From assembly GCF_014205335.1 (NCBI RefSeq), contig NZ_JACHNH010000001.1:3590501-3654500 (forward strand): a stretch of DNA of 64,000 nucleotides. The letters are read 5' to 3'. Below, piece by piece: positions 18,122 to 29,897 of the stretch (positions are counted from its first letter, which is position 1; each line of letters begins with the position of its first letter). A model generated the notes under the pieces. The model was not told where the DNA came from. It searched no databases and saw only the letters and a program-made list of their open reading frames with translations. Position numbers and translations under genes: made by a program. Source of the stretch: Amorphoplanes digitatis (lineage in GTDB: Bacteria > Actinomycetota > Actinomycetes > Mycobacteriales > Micromonosporaceae).

Positions 18122-19798
18122 TCAGGGCACCGTCCGAACCTGCGGCACCGTGATCGTCGTCCGGACGGTCGCCTGGTCGATCTCGCTCACCCGTACGGTG
18201 AAGCTCAGCTCGTAGGTGCCCGGCAGCGGGAAGGTGAGCGCGCCGACGGCGTCGTTGCGGGGCGTCAGCGGCAGCATCGGCGCCGAGACCGGCTCGAGGT
18301 CGTTGCCGGTCAGCCGGTTCGTGACGGTCCACTCCGCGGCCGGCAGCGGCTTGCCCTCCGGCGTGTAGGTGAAGCCGTGCACCGTGTTGTTCTCGCCGAG
18401 CTCGACCGGGTACACGTAGAACTGCAGCGTGAACAGGTCCGAGGTCAGCGTCTGCGAGACGCCCTTCTCGGTGCTCGCGCCCCGCTCGGTCGCGGCGCCG
18501 CGGCCCGGCGTGACCTGCACCAGCACCGCGCTGAGCCCGAGCACGACAACGGTCGCGGCGACCTCGATCCCGACCGTGCGGCGCAGCCGGGCCGGTCCGG
18601 CCTGCACGCTGCGCACCAGCCGCCGGGCGAACGCGGCCGCGGTCAGCGCCGCGGCCAGGATCGCGATCTTGGCGAGCACCAGGCGCCCGTACGCCGTGCC
18701 CAGCAGGGCGCTCGCCGAGCCGACCTGGACCACCGCCTGCACCACGCCCGCGCCGACCAGCCACACCACGGCGATCGCCGCCCAGCGCGACCAGGCCGGC
18801 AGGATCACCCCGAGCACCCGCGGGTGTGCCCGGCGCAGCAGGAACACGCTGAGCGTGACCAGCCCGCCGAGCCAGGTCGCCATCGCGGCCAGGTGCACCA
18901 CGTCGGCGGCGACGATCGCGCCGGTCAGCGGCGCCTCGGCGGCGTGCCCGGTCAGCGGCCACGTGACGAGCCCGGCCACGCCGGCGCCGAGCAGGGCCAG
19001 GCGGCGCCACCGGGCGCCGCTGCCGCGCAGCACCGGCGGCAGCAGGGCGGCGACCACGGCCAGCGCCGCGAGGCGGCCGAGCAGCGTGAGGCCGAACGGG
19101 CTCGCCAGCACGTCGGCGAGTTCGGTGACGGAGACGTCCCACAGCGGCGCGCCGCTGGCGTACGGCGCCTGCGTCCAGAGCGCGCCGAGCGTCGCCGCCG
19201 TGGTGGCGGCCAGGCCGGCGCGGACCAGCAGGATCGGCCCGCGCCGGGACACCCGCCGTGGCCAGAGCAGCGCCAGCAGCAGGGCGGGGCCGATGATCAG
19301 TGTCAGTCCGGCGTACCCGAGGAATTTGAGGGTGGGAACCGCGGCCGTGACCGTGCCGTGCACCCGGTCCGGGTCGCTCTCCGGCGGTCGCGCCGAGGGC
19401 GCGCCGACGGAGAAGGTCAGCGCGCCGCCGATCGGGTGGCTGTCGGCCGAGACGATCCGGTAGCTGACCAGGTAGGTGCCGAGCGGCCGGTCCGCGCGGC
19501 GGATCTTGATCCGCAGCGTCGGCCCGTCCGCGGTGACCTCGCCGGTGATCCGCTTGCCGTCCGGCGCCAGCACCTGGGTGCGGCTGGTGACCGGGGTGAT
19601 GCCCTCGGTGAAGGTGATGGTGATCTCGCTCGGCGCGGTGGCCACGACGCTGCCGGGCTCGGGCGTGGCGGTCAGCATCGCCGCGTGCGCGGCGGCGGGC
19701 GAGGCGGGGACGAGCAGCACGCCGAGACCGATCACGAGCATGATCAGTACGCGCACCATCCGCGGCCCCCCGGCCGCCACCGCCCCTGTCACGGTCAT
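18122..19798 (-). CDS. CopC-CopD fusion copper resistance protein
   Basis: A 558-residue protein. A signal peptide ends at PASPAAA, exposing His38 as the mature N-terminus ([15 protein letters not shown]), the Cu(II)-binding end of CopC; the second CopC histidine is in [10 protein letters not shown]. After this beta-barrel domain come about eight transmembrane helices of the CopD type (roughly residues 150-410), then an extracytoplasmic domain at the C-terminus (YtkA-like, [19 protein letters not shown]). It should bind copper outside the membrane and pass it inward or control periplasmic copper. Start ATG 19798 follows CGGAGAT; a longer in-frame start at 19828 is less likely. All key residues look intact. 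Confidence 0.88.
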   Translation of the reverse strand: MTVTGAVAAGGPRMVRVLIMLVIGLGVLLVPASPAAAHAAMLTATPEPGSVVATAPSEITITFTEGITPVTSRTQVLAPDGKRITGEVTADGPTLRIKIRRADRPLGTYLVSYRIVSADSHPIGGALTFSVGAPSARPPESDPDRVHGTVTAAVPTLKFLGYAGLTLIIGPALLLALLWPRRVSRRGPILLVRAGLAATTAATLGALWTQAPYASGAPLWDVSVTELADVLASPFGLTLLGRLAALAVVAALLPPVLRGSGARWRRLALLGAGVAGLVTWPLTGHAAEAPLTGAIVAADVVHLAAMATWLGGLVTLSVFLLRRAHPRVLGVILPAWSRWAAIAVVWLVGAGVVQAVVQVGSASALLGTAYGRLVLAKIAILAAALTAAAFARRLVRSVQAGPARLRRTVGIEVAATVVVLGLSAVLVQVTPGRGAATERGASTEKGVSQTLTSDLFTLQFYVYPVELGENNTVHGFTYTPEGKPLPAAEWTVTNRLTGNDLEPVSAPMLPLTPRNDAVGALTFPLPGTYELSFTVRVSEIDQATVRTTITVPQVRTVP

Positions 19799-19919
19799 TA
19801 GTTCGGATCTCCGCCCGGAAAAGTTCAATCCGCGCGTGGCGGCTTACGGGTCCCCGGCACCGGGTACGCCACGACGATACGATCCCGGGGCAGGATCCCG
19901 CCCCTCAAGGAGGCCCTCG

Positions 19920-21559
<1,640 letters not shown>

Positions 21560-21563
<4 letters not shown>

Positions 21564-22210
21564 GTCCGAGGGCGGACCAGGCCGAGGTCGTAGGCGGCGA
21601 TCGTCGCCTGCACCCGGTCGCGGACGCCGAGCTTGGCGAGCAGTGCGTTGACGTGCACCTTCACCGTGCCGGTGGTGATGCCGAGCGCGGCGCCGATCTC
21701 GGCGTTGGACTGCCCGGAGGCGATGCCGAGCAGCACCTCGCGCTCGCGCGGGGTCAGCCCGGCCAGGCGCGGGCCGGGCTCGACCGGCCCGGTCAGCCCG
21801 CCGTCGGCGAACGCGTCGATGAGCCGGCGGGTCACCGCGGGGCTGAGCATGGCCTCGCCGTCGGCGACGACCCGGATGGCGGCGAGCAGGTCGGCGGGGA
21901 GCACGTCCTTGAGCACGAAGCCGGCGGCGCCGGCCTTCAGCGCCTCGTAGACGTACCGGTCCTGGTGGAACGTCGTCAGGACCAGGACCTTCGTGCGGGG
22001 ATCGGCGGCCGTCAGCAGCGCGGTGGCGGTGAGGCCGTCCATGCCGGGCATGCGGACGTCCATCAGCACCACGTCGGGTCGTAACCGGGCCGCGAGATCG
22101 AGCGCGGCCTGCCCGTCGCCGGCCTCGCCGACGACCTCGAGGTCGTCCTCCGCGCCGACGATCGCGGAGATCCCGGCGCGGATCATCAGCTGGTCGTCCA
22201 CGACCATCAC
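21560..22210 (-). CDS. NarL/LuxR-family response regulator
   Basis: A 216-residue regulator with receiver domain (phospho-acceptor Asp in [13 protein letters not shown], Lys in FVLKDVLP, Thr in VLTTF) and a C-terminal LuxR helix-turn-helix ([22 protein letters not shown] and [17 protein letters not shown]). It is the partner of the histidine kinase immediately upstream: the kinase stop overlaps GTG 22210 in GTGA, with ATG 22207 as an equally likely start. DNA targets are unknown; autoregulation is common in this family. The 3' end interlocks with pgm. Confidence 0.92.
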
Positions 22211-24546
22211 CCGGACGGCGATGACGCCACCTCCGCACTCCGTTGCTCATCCGGGCGGTTCCCGCCCGGATTCGGCGGCGCCGGCAGCAGGAACTCCGGC
22301 CCGCCGTCCGCGCCGGTGATCATCGTTCCACCGACGGCGGCCAGCCGGGCGCGCAGCCCCGCGGCGACCTCGCCGCCGGGATCCGCGGGCATCGGCCGTA
22401 CGGCGATGCGCAGCGGATCACCGGCGAGGTCGGCCCGCACGCTCACCGGGCCGGTGTCGCCGGCGAGCAGCAGCTCCACCACCCGGAACGCGGACAGGTC
22501 CACGTCCGCGGGCAGCGGGCGGCCCGGCTCGCGCAGCTCCAGCCCCACCTCCCGGCCGCCCGCGCGCCACCGCTCGACCAGGCCGGGCAGGGCCGCGACG
22601 GTCGGCTGCGGGTCGCGTTCGACCGGGTCGCGGCCCGGGTCGGCGCGCAGGCCGTCGAGCAGCCCGCGCATCGCGTCCAGCGCGGCCCGGGCCGAGTCCA
22701 GCACCTGATCCAGGTCGCCCTCGTCGGCGGCGGTCGCCACCCGGGCGGTGTCGCGCAGGACGGCGGCGCGCAGCCCGGCGGCCACCCGGGCCCGTTCGGC
22801 GGCGGCCGCGGCGATCGCCTGCGCGGTCGCGGCGGCCACCGCGTCGTGCTCACCGGCGAGGATCCGGCCGTGCCGGCGGCGGACCAGGAACCCGGCCAGC
22901 CAGGCACCGCCGGCCGCGGCGCCGATCGGGACGCACAGGAACACGGACATGATCAGCAACGCGACCACCGGCGGTATCTCACCGTCGCCCATCGACGGCT
23001 CCATGACCAGCACGGCGGCGGCGGCAAGCACCGCCGCGGTGAGCGCGGCCGGTATCGAGAGCGCGCTCAGGCCGGGACCGCGGGCGTAGCGGGCCACGGC
23101 GTACACGGCGATGACCTCGGCGACCAGGCAGGTGGCGATCAGCCAGCCGAGCGAATACGGCACCAGGCCGGCGACGATCAGCAGCGGCCAGGCCCACGAC
23201 GCCGCGGTGACGACGGCCAGCACGGCCCAGGGCCGGCTCCGGCGCAAGGCGATCGGGACCGAACTGGCGAGCACGACGATCAGCAGCAGCGCGACCGGCG
23301 CCCGGGTCACCGCGGGATCGTCGTCCGCGGCGAGCAGCACGCTCAACGGCAGGATCATCGCCAGCAGGAGCAGCATCACGTCGATGACCTGCTCGGCGCC
23401 GAGGCGCCACCGGGGCGCCCGGGCCGGCGGTGCGGCGCTCGCCGGCGGCAGGACCAGCCGGACCCGCCACCCGCCCTCCGGGCGGTGCCCGGCTGTCAGG
23501 GTGCCGCCGAGCGCCGCGGCCCGCTCCCGCATGCCTGCGATGCCGCGCCCGGAGCCCACGCCGGTCACGCCCGGCCCCCGGGCGCCGTCGTCGTCGACGG
23601 TCAGCTCGGTGCGGCCGTCCGCGGTCGCGAGCCGGATCCGGACGGCGCCGCCGGGCGCGTACCGCAGGGCGTTTGTCAACGCCTCCCGGGCTATGCCGAC
23701 GGCCGCGTCCGCCGCCGGTCCGGGTGGGTCGCCGGGACCGGCCTCCACCGTCACCGGCTGGCCGAGCAGCCGGAAGCCCTCCGCCAGCTCGGCCAGGCGC
23801 CGCGCCGCCGGGCCGGGGCGCTCGTCGGGCAGCCGCAGCAGGGCGACCAGCCGGTGCAGCGCCGCCAGGGTGTCGCGGCCGGTCCGGGCCGCGAAGTCGC
23901 GGGCCTCGGCGACCAGCTCGGGCCGGGTGCCGCCGAGGCGCTGCGCCGCCGACGCGATGACGACGATCGAGGTCAGGTGGTGTGCGGTGACGTCGTGCAG
24001 TTCGCGGGCCAGCCGGTGCCGCTCGGTGTCGGCGGCCCGGGCCCGCCGCTGTTCGGCCTCGGCCAGCCGGGCCGCCGCGCCCGCGCGCTCGGCGTGCCAG
24101 TGGTGGCGGGCCCGGCCGAAGGCCACCACGATCGAGTACGCGGCGAGCGTGAGCACGACCTCGACCGGATAGCCGAGGTCGGGGTCCGGCGGGCCGATAG
24201 CGATCATGGCGCACTGCCACGCCATCGTGCCGGCCGCGGCGGCCAGCGTGAGCCGCCACGGGCGCAGCACCGCGACGTTGTAGAGCACGATCACGTCCGC
24301 GGTGCCGATCAGCACCAGCACGTCGGCTGGCACGCCGAGCGCGCCGACGGTCAGGGCGACCGTCACGACCCCCAGCACCGCCAGGGGCGCCGAGCGCCGC
24401 CACAGCAGCGCGACCGCGACGACGAGCGTGACCGCGGCGCCCGTCACCGTGGCGGCGGCGGAGGGCGGATCGGCGGCGCCGGGCCAGATCGCGAGCTGCG
24501 CGGCGGCGAGGGCGAGCGGCAGGAGCCAGACCCGGAAGCGCTTCAT
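22207..24546 (-). CDS. Duplicated sensor histidine kinase (active N-half, degenerate C-half)
   Basis: A 779-residue membrane kinase built as two kinases in tandem. Residues 1-145 are five or six transmembrane helices; then comes HisKA_3 with the phosphorylated histidine in ARELHDVTAHHLTSIV and a HATPase with REALTNALRYA, VDDDG and GRGIAGMRERA. Near residue 380 a second set of membrane helices begins, followed by a second dimerisation-like helix (AAAAERARVAAGLRAAVLRDTARVA) that lacks the histidine, and a HATPase-like remnant without a clear N-box. The first half should phosphorylate the regulator at 21560; the second half may sense or dimerise. A TAGGGT -10-like element lies nine nt upstream of the ATG. 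Confidence 0.88.
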   Translation of the reverse strand: MKRFRVWLLPLALAAAQLAIWPGAADPPSAAATVTGAAVTLVVAVALLWRRSAPLAVLGVVTVALTVGALGVPADVLVLIGTADVIVLYNVAVLRPWRLTLAAAAGTMAWQCAMIAIGPPDPDLGYPVEVVLTLAAYSIVVAFGRARHHWHAERAGAAARLAEAEQRRARAADTERHRLARELHDVTAHHLTSIVVIASAAQRLGGTRPELVAEARDFAARTGRDTLAALHRLVALLRLPDERPGPAARRLAELAEGFRLLGQPVTVEAGPGDPPGPAADAAVGIAREALTNALRYAPGGAVRIRLATADGRTELTVDDDGARGPGVTGVGSGRGIAGMRERAAALGGTLTAGHRPEGGWRVRLVLPPASAAPPARAPRWRLGAEQVIDVMLLLLAMILPLSVLLAADDDPAVTRAPVALLLIVVLASSVPIALRRSRPWAVLAVVTAASWAWPLLIVAGLVPYSLGWLIATCLVAEVIAVYAVARYARGPGLSALSIPAALTAAVLAAAAVLVMEPSMGDGEIPPVVALLIMSVFLCVPIGAAAGGAWLAGFLVRRRHGRILAGEHDAVAAATAQAIAAAAAERARVAAGLRAAVLRDTARVATAADEGDLDQVLDSARAALDAMRGLLDGLRADPGRDPVERDPQPTVAALPGLVERWRAGGREVGLELREPGRPLPADVDLSAFRVVELLLAGDTGPVSVRADLAGDPLRIAVRPMPADPGGEVAAGLRARLAAVGGTMITGADGGPEFLLPAPPNPGGNRPDEQRSAEVASSPSG

Positions 24547-24737
24547 GACACATCGACCCTAGACGGCCGTGGCCAGGCACCGCGTCGGCCCGCGGACCGA
24601 CGCGCACCTATATCCAAAGGGGGAAGCGCGTCGCGCCGGGCGCCGGAAGACTCAGCTTCTCCTCAGGTTCGCCGACTGGGTATTGCGCCAGTACCAGCCG
24701 ACATGACCAGCGACAGTACGGGGAGTCGAACGTAGCC

Positions 24738-27047
24738 ATGAGGGCGGCCGAGAGACGGGTAGGACGCAGGCGTGCGCCTCGGCGTGCCCGCCCGGGCCTG
24801 CTACCCGTCGCGGCGGCGCTGGCGGCGGTGGCCGGGGTGATCGGCTGGCTGGCGGTGCGGGACGGCGGTTCCGTGCTGCCCGGGTACGCCGGCGGGCCGG
24901 TGGCCATGCTGGCGGCGTACGTGGCCTGCCGGCGGATCGGCTCGCTGATCGTCGTGCCGCGCCCGATCCGCGCCTTCTGGCGGCTGCTGTCCCGGGCGGC
25001 GATCTGCATCGGGATCGGCTCGGTCGGCGCGTTCGTCGAGAGCGATCCCGGCCTGTCGCTGTACGCGGCCGCGCCGCTCCTGCTCGGTGTCGCCATGTTC
25101 GTGCTCGCGTTCCTGCGGCTGCCGCTCGAGCGGCGATCCTGGTCGCGCTGGACGCAGCTCGTCCTCGACGGCGCCACCGTCGCGGCGGGCGGCGGCCTGA
25201 TCTACTGGTACGTCATTCTCGACCTCGCCGACCCGTCGGTCACCGCGGCCGCCCGCAGCTGTGCCACCGTCTTCGGCGTCGGTTCCCTGGTCGCCCTTGT
25301 CGTGATCAGGCGGGCGGCGATGAGCCCGGCCAGCGTCGTCGACTCGCTGTCGCTCCGGATCCTGGCCGCGCCGTCGCTCGTCGCGGTGGCCGCCTCGGTA
25401 CTCCTGATCGCCGGCGGGCACACCGGGCGAGTGATCATTTCAGTGCTCGGCATACCCGTCGTCGGCGCGGCGATGACGCTTGCCGCGTACCGGCAGCAGC
25501 GCGCGCTGGACCGCCCCGCCGCCGAGCGGACGACGCGCAGCGTATACGACGTGCTGCCGCTGGCCGCGGTCGTCGGCACCGCGGCCCTGGTGATCACCGT
25601 CGCGGCCCGTCAGGTCGACCCGCATCACCGGGTCGTCATCATCGGCGCCGTGCTGATCGCGGCGTTCGTGGCCGCCCGCCAGCTGCTCGGCCTGCGCGAC
25701 CACGACCAGCTGCTGGTCGGCATCCGCCGCCAGCAGGCCGAGCTGGAGCACCAGGCGATGCACGACCGGCTCACCGGCCTGGCCAACCGGGCCCAGTTCA
25801 ACACGGTGCTGGCCGAGCGCCTCGACGCGCACCTGCCCGCGAGCGTGCTGGTGCTCGACATCGACGACTTCAAGCTGGTCAACGACACGATCGGCCACGC
25901 CGTCGGCGACCAGCTGCTCTTCGAGATCGCCCAGCGGCTGCGCAACCACAGCGCGGTCAGCCACCTGCCGTCGCGGCTCGGCGGCGACGAGTTCGCCGTG
26001 CTGCTCGACGTCGACGAGGCCGGTGCGGCCGAGGAGGCCGCCGCCCGCGTCCTGGCCGCGCTGGCCGTGCCGTTCCGGGTCGGCGAGCACCAGCTCCTCG
26101 CGCACGCCAGCATGGGCGTCGCCCTGGCCGGCCCGGGCGACAGCGCCGACGAGGTGCTGCGCAACGCCGACATCGCGATGAACGAGGCAAAGGCCGGTGG
26201 CAAGGCGACCTGGGCCCGCTTCGAGCCGCGGATGCGCAACGAGGTCGTCAGCCACGCCCGCCTCGGCAGCGAGCTGCACAACGCGATCATCCGGCACGAG
26301 CTGTACCTGCGGTACCAGCCGGTCTTCGACATCGTCACCGGCCGGATCGCCGGCGCGGAGGCGCTGGTCCGCTGGCGGCACCCGGTCCGCGGCAACGTGC
26401 CGCCGGGCGACTTCATCGGCGTCGCCGAGCGCTCCGGCCTTATCGTTCCGCTCGGCTCCTGGGTCCTGCGCGAGGCGTGTGAGCAGCTCAACGCGTGGCA
26501 GGCCGAGTACGGCTCCGCCTCGATCCAGTCCATCAACGTGAACGTCGCCGCACGCCAGCTGCGCGAGGCCGGCTTCGTGGACGAGGTCGCGGCGGTGCTC
26601 AGCGACGCCCGGCTGATGCCGGCGAACCTGGTCCTCGAGGTCACCGAGTCCTCGGTGCTCGACGGCCGGCAGGTCCGCGAGACCCTGCAGGCGCTGCACG
26701 AGATGGGCGTACGCCTGGCGCTCGACGACTTCGGCACCGGCCAGTCCAGCCTGAGCCTGCTGCGGGCCTTCCCGGTGGACGTGCTGAAGCTGGACAAGTC
26801 GTTCGTCGACGGCATCTGCGACGGCGAGGACCGCGGCCGGCTCGCGGTGGCCGCTGCCGTAGCCCAGCTCGCCGAGTACCTGGACCTGTACGCCGTCGCC
26901 GAGGGCATCGAGACGGCCGCGCAGATGGAGAAGCTGCGCACGATGGGCTACCGGCTGGGCCAGGGTTACCACATGGCCGAGCCGCTGCTCCCGGACGAGA
27001 TGGCCGCCATGATGGCCGCGGCCGCCCGGGCGGTCGCCGCCGCGTGA
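24738..27047 (+). CDS. Membrane-bound GGDEF-EAL cyclic-di-GMP enzyme
   Basis: A 769-residue protein with about nine transmembrane helices in residues 20-310, a short linker, a GGDEF domain and an EAL domain. The cyclase signature is intact (RLGGDEFA, near residue 414) as is the phosphodiesterase signature (AGAEALVRW near 538, LALDDFGTGQSSL, and VAEGIET). The inhibitory RxxD site that normally precedes GGDEF is absent (AVSH in its place), so product feedback is not expected. It could make or degrade c-di-GMP, which in actinomycetes controls development and motility. It is monocistronic, with a strong hairpin just after the stop. Confidence 0.93.
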   Translation: MRAAERRVGRRRAPRRARPGLLPVAAALAAVAGVIGWLAVRDGGSVLPGYAGGPVAMLAAYVACRRIGSLIVVPRPIRAFWRLLSRAAICIGIGSVGAFVESDPGLSLYAAAPLLLGVAMFVLAFLRLPLERRSWSRWTQLVLDGATVAAGGGLIYWYVILDLADPSVTAAARSCATVFGVGSLVALVVIRRAAMSPASVVDSLSLRILAAPSLVAVAASVLLIAGGHTGRVIISVLGIPVVGAAMTLAAYRQQRALDRPAAERTTRSVYDVLPLAAVVGTAALVITVAARQVDPHHRVVIIGAVLIAAFVAARQLLGLRDHDQLLVGIRRQQAELEHQAMHDRLTGLANRAQFNTVLAERLDAHLPASVLVLDIDDFKLVNDTIGHAVGDQLLFEIAQRLRNHSAVSHLPSRLGGDEFAVLLDVDEAGAAEEAAARVLAALAVPFRVGEHQLLAHASMGVALAGPGDSADEVLRNADIAMNEAKAGGKATWARFEPRMRNEVVSHARLGSELHNAIIRHELYLRYQPVFDIVTGRIAGAEALVRWRHPVRGNVPPGDFIGVAERSGLIVPLGSWVLREACEQLNAWQAEYGSASIQSINVNVAARQLREAGFVDEVAAVLSDARLMPANLVLEVTESSVLDGRQVRETLQALHEMGVRLALDDFGTGQSSLSLLRAFPVDVLKLDKSFVDGICDGEDRGRLAVAAAVAQLAEYLDLYAVAEGIETAAQMEKLRTMGYRLGQGYHMAEPLLPDEMAAMMAAAARAVAAA

Positions 27048-27050
27048 CGG

Positions 27051-27077
27051 CCCGGCCCGGCGCGAGGCCGGGCCGGG
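27051..27077. terminator. Bidirectional hairpin between GGDEF-EAL and gnd genes
   Basis: CCCGGCCCGGC at 27051-27061 pairs perfectly with GCCGGGCCGGG at 27067-27077 around a 5-nt loop. It lies between two convergent stop codons and probably serves both. There is no T-tract, as usual in high-GC actinobacteria. Confidence 0.7.
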
Positions 27078-27086
27078 TCCGCGGCG

Positions 27087-28517
27087 CTACGCGGGTACTT
27101 CGTTGCGGTCGGCGCCCCACATGGTGTGGAAGGCGCCCTCCTTGTCGATCCGGTGGTACGTGTGCGCGCCGAAGAAGTCGCGCTGCCCCTGGATCAGGGC
27201 GGCCGGCAGGCGCTCGGCACGCAGGCCGTCGTAGTACGCCAGCGCCGACGCGAAGCCCGGCGCGGGGATGCCCTGCTGCGCGGCCGTCGCGACGACCCGC
27301 CGCCACGCCTGCTGCGCGCCGCTGACGGCGTCCAGGAAGTAGTCGTCGACGAGCAGCGTGGCCAGCGACGGGTTCTTGTCGTAGGCCTGCTTGATGAAGT
27401 CGAGGAACTTGGCCCGGATGATGCAGCCGTCCCGCCAGATCTTGGCCATGGCGCCCGGGTCGATGTCCCAGCCGTACTCCTTGCTGGCCGCCTGGATCTG
27501 CTGGAAGCCCTGCGCGTACGCGACGATCTTCGACGCGAACAGCGCCTGCTCGACGTCCGCGCGCAGGTCGGCGCCGCCGGCGCCGGCCACGGCCGACGGG
27601 CCGGGCAGCCCGGCCGCCGCGGCGCGGACCTCGGGGTCGCCCGAGAGCGCACGGGCGAACACCGACTCGGCGATGCCGGAGACCGGCACGCCCAGGTCGA
27701 GGGCGGCCTGCACGGTCCAGCGGCCGGTGCCCTTCTGCTCGGCCCGGTCGACCACGATGTCGACGAACGGCTTACCGGTCTCGGCGTCGACCTGCTTGAG
27801 CACCTCGGCGGTGATCTCGATCAGGTACGAGCCAAGCCGGCCCTCGTTCCAGCCCTTGAAGATCTCCGCGATCTCGGCCGGCGAGTGCCCGCCGATGGCG
27901 CGGAGCAGGTCGTACGCCTCCGCGATGAGCTGCATGTCGGCGTACTCGATGCCGTTGTGCACCATCTTGACGAAGTGGCCGGCGCCGTCGGGGCCGACGT
28001 GCACGCAGCACGGCTCGCCGTCGACCTTCGCCGAGATGTCCTCGAGCAGCGGGCCGAGCGACTCGTAGGACTCCTTGGAGCCGCCGGGCATGATGCTCGG
28101 GCCGTGCAGGGCACCCTCCTCGCCGCCGGACACGCCGGTGCCGACGAAGTGCAGCCCCATCTCCCGCAGCGCCGCCTCGCGCCGCCGGGTGTCCGCGAAG
28201 TGCGCGTTGCCGGCGTCGATGAGCATGTCACCGGGCTCGAGCAGCGGCGCGAACTCGTCGATGACCGCGTCGGTCGCCGTGCCGGCCTTGACCATGATCA
28301 CCACGCGCCGCGGGCGCTCCAGGCTCGCGACGAAGTCCTGTGCGCTCTCCGAGGGGATGAACGCGCCCTCGTGGCCGTACTCCTCGACCAGTTCCTTGGT
28401 CCGGGAATAGCTGCGGTTGTGCAGGGCCACCGTGTGGCCGTGGCGGGCGAAGTTGCGGGCCAGGTTCCGGCCCATCACCGCCAGGCCGGTTACCCCGATT
28501 TGGGCCTTTTCCGTCAT
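27087..28517 (-). CDS. gnd: 6-phosphogluconate dehydrogenase, decarboxylating
   Basis: A 476-residue enzyme of the oxidative pentose-phosphate pathway, making ribulose 5-phosphate, CO2 and NADPH. It has the N-terminal dinucleotide fold (GLAVMGRNLARN), the substrate loop GGEEGALHGPSIMPGGS and the catalytic block KMVHNGIEYADMQLIAEAYDLL, and ends in the family's tail IDKEGAFHTMWG. Length is that of the long NADP-dependent form. Start ATG 28517 is preceded by GGAAGGACG; an in-frame extension further upstream is non-homologous. No other pentose-phosphate gene is nearby. Confidence 0.95.
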   Translation of the reverse strand: MTEKAQIGVTGLAVMGRNLARNFARHGHTVALHNRSYSRTKELVEEYGHEGAFIPSESAQDFVASLERPRRVVIMVKAGTATDAVIDEFAPLLEPGDMLIDAGNAHFADTRRREAALREMGLHFVGTGVSGGEEGALHGPSIMPGGSKESYESLGPLLEDISAKVDGEPCCVHVGPDGAGHFVKMVHNGIEYADMQLIAEAYDLLRAIGGHSPAEIAEIFKGWNEGRLGSYLIEITAEVLKQVDAETGKPFVDIVVDRAEQKGTGRWTVQAALDLGVPVSGIAESVFARALSGDPEVRAAAAGLPGPSAVAGAGGADLRADVEQALFASKIVAYAQGFQQIQAASKEYGWDIDPGAMAKIWRDGCIIRAKFLDFIKQAYDKNPSLATLLVDDYFLDAVSGAQQAWRRVVATAAQQGIPAPGFASALAYYDGLRAERLPAALIQGQRDFFGAHTYHRIDKEGAFHTMWGADRNEVPA

Positions 28518-28722
28518 GAACGTCCTTCCTCCATGCGTGCGCCGGGTCGGGCACCCCACGGCGTCGCAAGCCGTCGCGCCCATTGTTACGTGTCCACCAC
28601 GCCGGGGGTTCAGGGGTGCGCCGGACGTCTCGATCCCCGGCGAAATCCGGCACGCCGCGGCCGGCCGGACGACACGCACACGCCGCGCCCGACGCGCCGG
28701 GCACCGAAGATCGGTCCGACGG

Positions 28723-28735
28723 TACGCTCGGCGCG
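28723..28735 (+). promoter_or_regulatory. -10 element for leaderless MazF-like gene
   Basis: TACGCT at 28723-28728 stands 6 nt before GTG 28735 and there is no ribosome site. Confidence 0.4.
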
Positions 28736-29049
28736 TGAAACGCGGCGAGATCTGGACTATCGGCAGCCGCACCGACCTGCGCTACCGGGTCCTCGTGCTT
28801 TCCAGCGACAGCTACAACGAGCGCACCAACCCGTCGCCGTTCTGCGCCCCGATCGTGCGGCAGCGCGGCGCGACCGAGCTGCCGCCGTACGCGGTCGCCC
28901 TCACCGAACAGGACCCGATCACCGGCGTCGTGGTGGTCAACCGCATGCGCCGCCTACCGGCCTCGGTCGGCGCGGAGCGCATCGGCATGGTCACCGGCGC
29001 CAGCATGGCCCGCCTCGCCGAGGCGATGCGCGAACTCTTCGAGCTTTAG
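28735..29049 (+). CDS. PemK/MazF-fold protein, possible orphan toxin
   Basis: A 104-residue protein beginning VKRGEIWTIGSRTDLRYRVLVLSSDSYN, which fits the RGEIW...VVSSD-N pattern of MazF/PemK endoribonucleases, and continuing with GVVVVNRMRRLP as the later strand. The characteristic first loop is present but the catalytic set cannot be confirmed by eye. The 217 bp upstream contain no antitoxin-like gene, and downstream is a convergent transglutaminase. It could be an orphan toxin or a housekeeping member of the fold. GTG 28735 is supported by a -10 element 6 nt upstream. Confidence 0.65.
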   Translation: MKRGEIWTIGSRTDLRYRVLVLSSDSYNERTNPSPFCAPIVRQRGATELPPYAVALTEQDPITGVVVVNRMRRLPASVGAERIGMVTGASMARLAEAMRELFEL

Positions 29050-29897
29050 GACGCCCGCACCGGCTCCCGGTCGACGCTGGTCACGGTGACGGTGCGGGTG
29101 CCGGTGAGGGTGCCGCCGGGTGCGCCGACGTAGGTGCCTGAGGTCGGTGCCACGTCCGCGTAGTCGCGGCCGACCGCCACCGTCACGTAGCCGTTGCCGG
29201 CCGGGCGGCCGTGGCACGGGTCGAAGGCGAGCGCTACCGCCCGGTCGCCGCACGGCACCAGGACCTCCACCCACGCGTGCGTGCCGCCCTGGCCGATCAG
29301 GTGGCCCGAGACGTACCGGGCGGGCAGGCCCAGCACGCGGCACATCGAGAGCATCACGTGCGCCGAGTCCTGGCAGACGCCGGTGCCGCCGGCCAGCGCC
29401 TGTGCGGCGGTCGTGCTGACCGTCGTCGCGCCGTACCCGTAGGCCAGTGCCGCGTGCGCGACCTCGCACGCCCGGCCGGCCCGCTCCTCGGCGTCCGCGG
29501 CCCGGCAGCGGGCCGCGAGTTCCCGCACGGCCTCGTCCGGCGCGGTCAGCCGGGTGGGGCGCAGCAGCCGGGGGTCGTGCAGCGCCGCGAGCGGCAGCGT
29601 CGGCGGGCCGTCGCCGGCCACCCGCTCCAGGTCCGCGGTGAGCCGGAACTCGACGGCCCGTTCGACCCGGGCGGCGACCACCCGCACCACCGTGTTGCCC
29701 GCCGAGTCCAGCCGGTCCCGTCGCGCGTGCGCCGCGCCGGTCACCGTCAGGCGGTGTGCGCGCCGGTACTGATCGCCGTGGCGGCGCCGGGGCACCACGA
29801 CGAGGCGCTGGGCGAGGGCGGTCACCGGTGCGTCGTAGGCGTACCGGAAGGTCTGCTCGACGCGGTAGCCGATCCGCCGCGCGCCGTCGAGGTCCAT
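29046..29897 (-). CDS. Transglutaminase-like cysteine peptidase family protein
   Basis: A 283-residue cytoplasmic protein. It has an N-terminal beta domain (RIGYRVEQTFRYAYDAPVTALAQRLVVVPR) and a C-terminal transglutaminase core with the triad Cys in GGTGVCQDSAHVML, His in GGTHAWVEV and Asp in LAFDPCHGRP. Proteins of this two-part type often accompany peptide-ligase (ATP-grasp/alpha-E) genes, which are absent here. A hydrolytic role on peptides is likely. Start ATG 29897 is favoured, with GTG 29915 as an alternative. Its stop interlocks with the convergent MazF-like gene (TTAG). Confidence 0.85.
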   Translation of the reverse strand: MDLDGARRIGYRVEQTFRYAYDAPVTALAQRLVVVPRRRHGDQYRRAHRLTVTGAAHARRDRLDSAGNTVVRVVAARVERAVEFRLTADLERVAGDGPPTLPLAALHDPRLLRPTRLTAPDEAVRELAARCRAADAEERAGRACEVAHAALAYGYGATTVSTTAAQALAGGTGVCQDSAHVMLSMCRVLGLPARYVSGHLIGQGGTHAWVEVLVPCGDRAVALAFDPCHGRPAGNGYVTVAVGRDYADVAPTSGTYVGAPGGTLTGTRTVTVTSVDREPVRAS

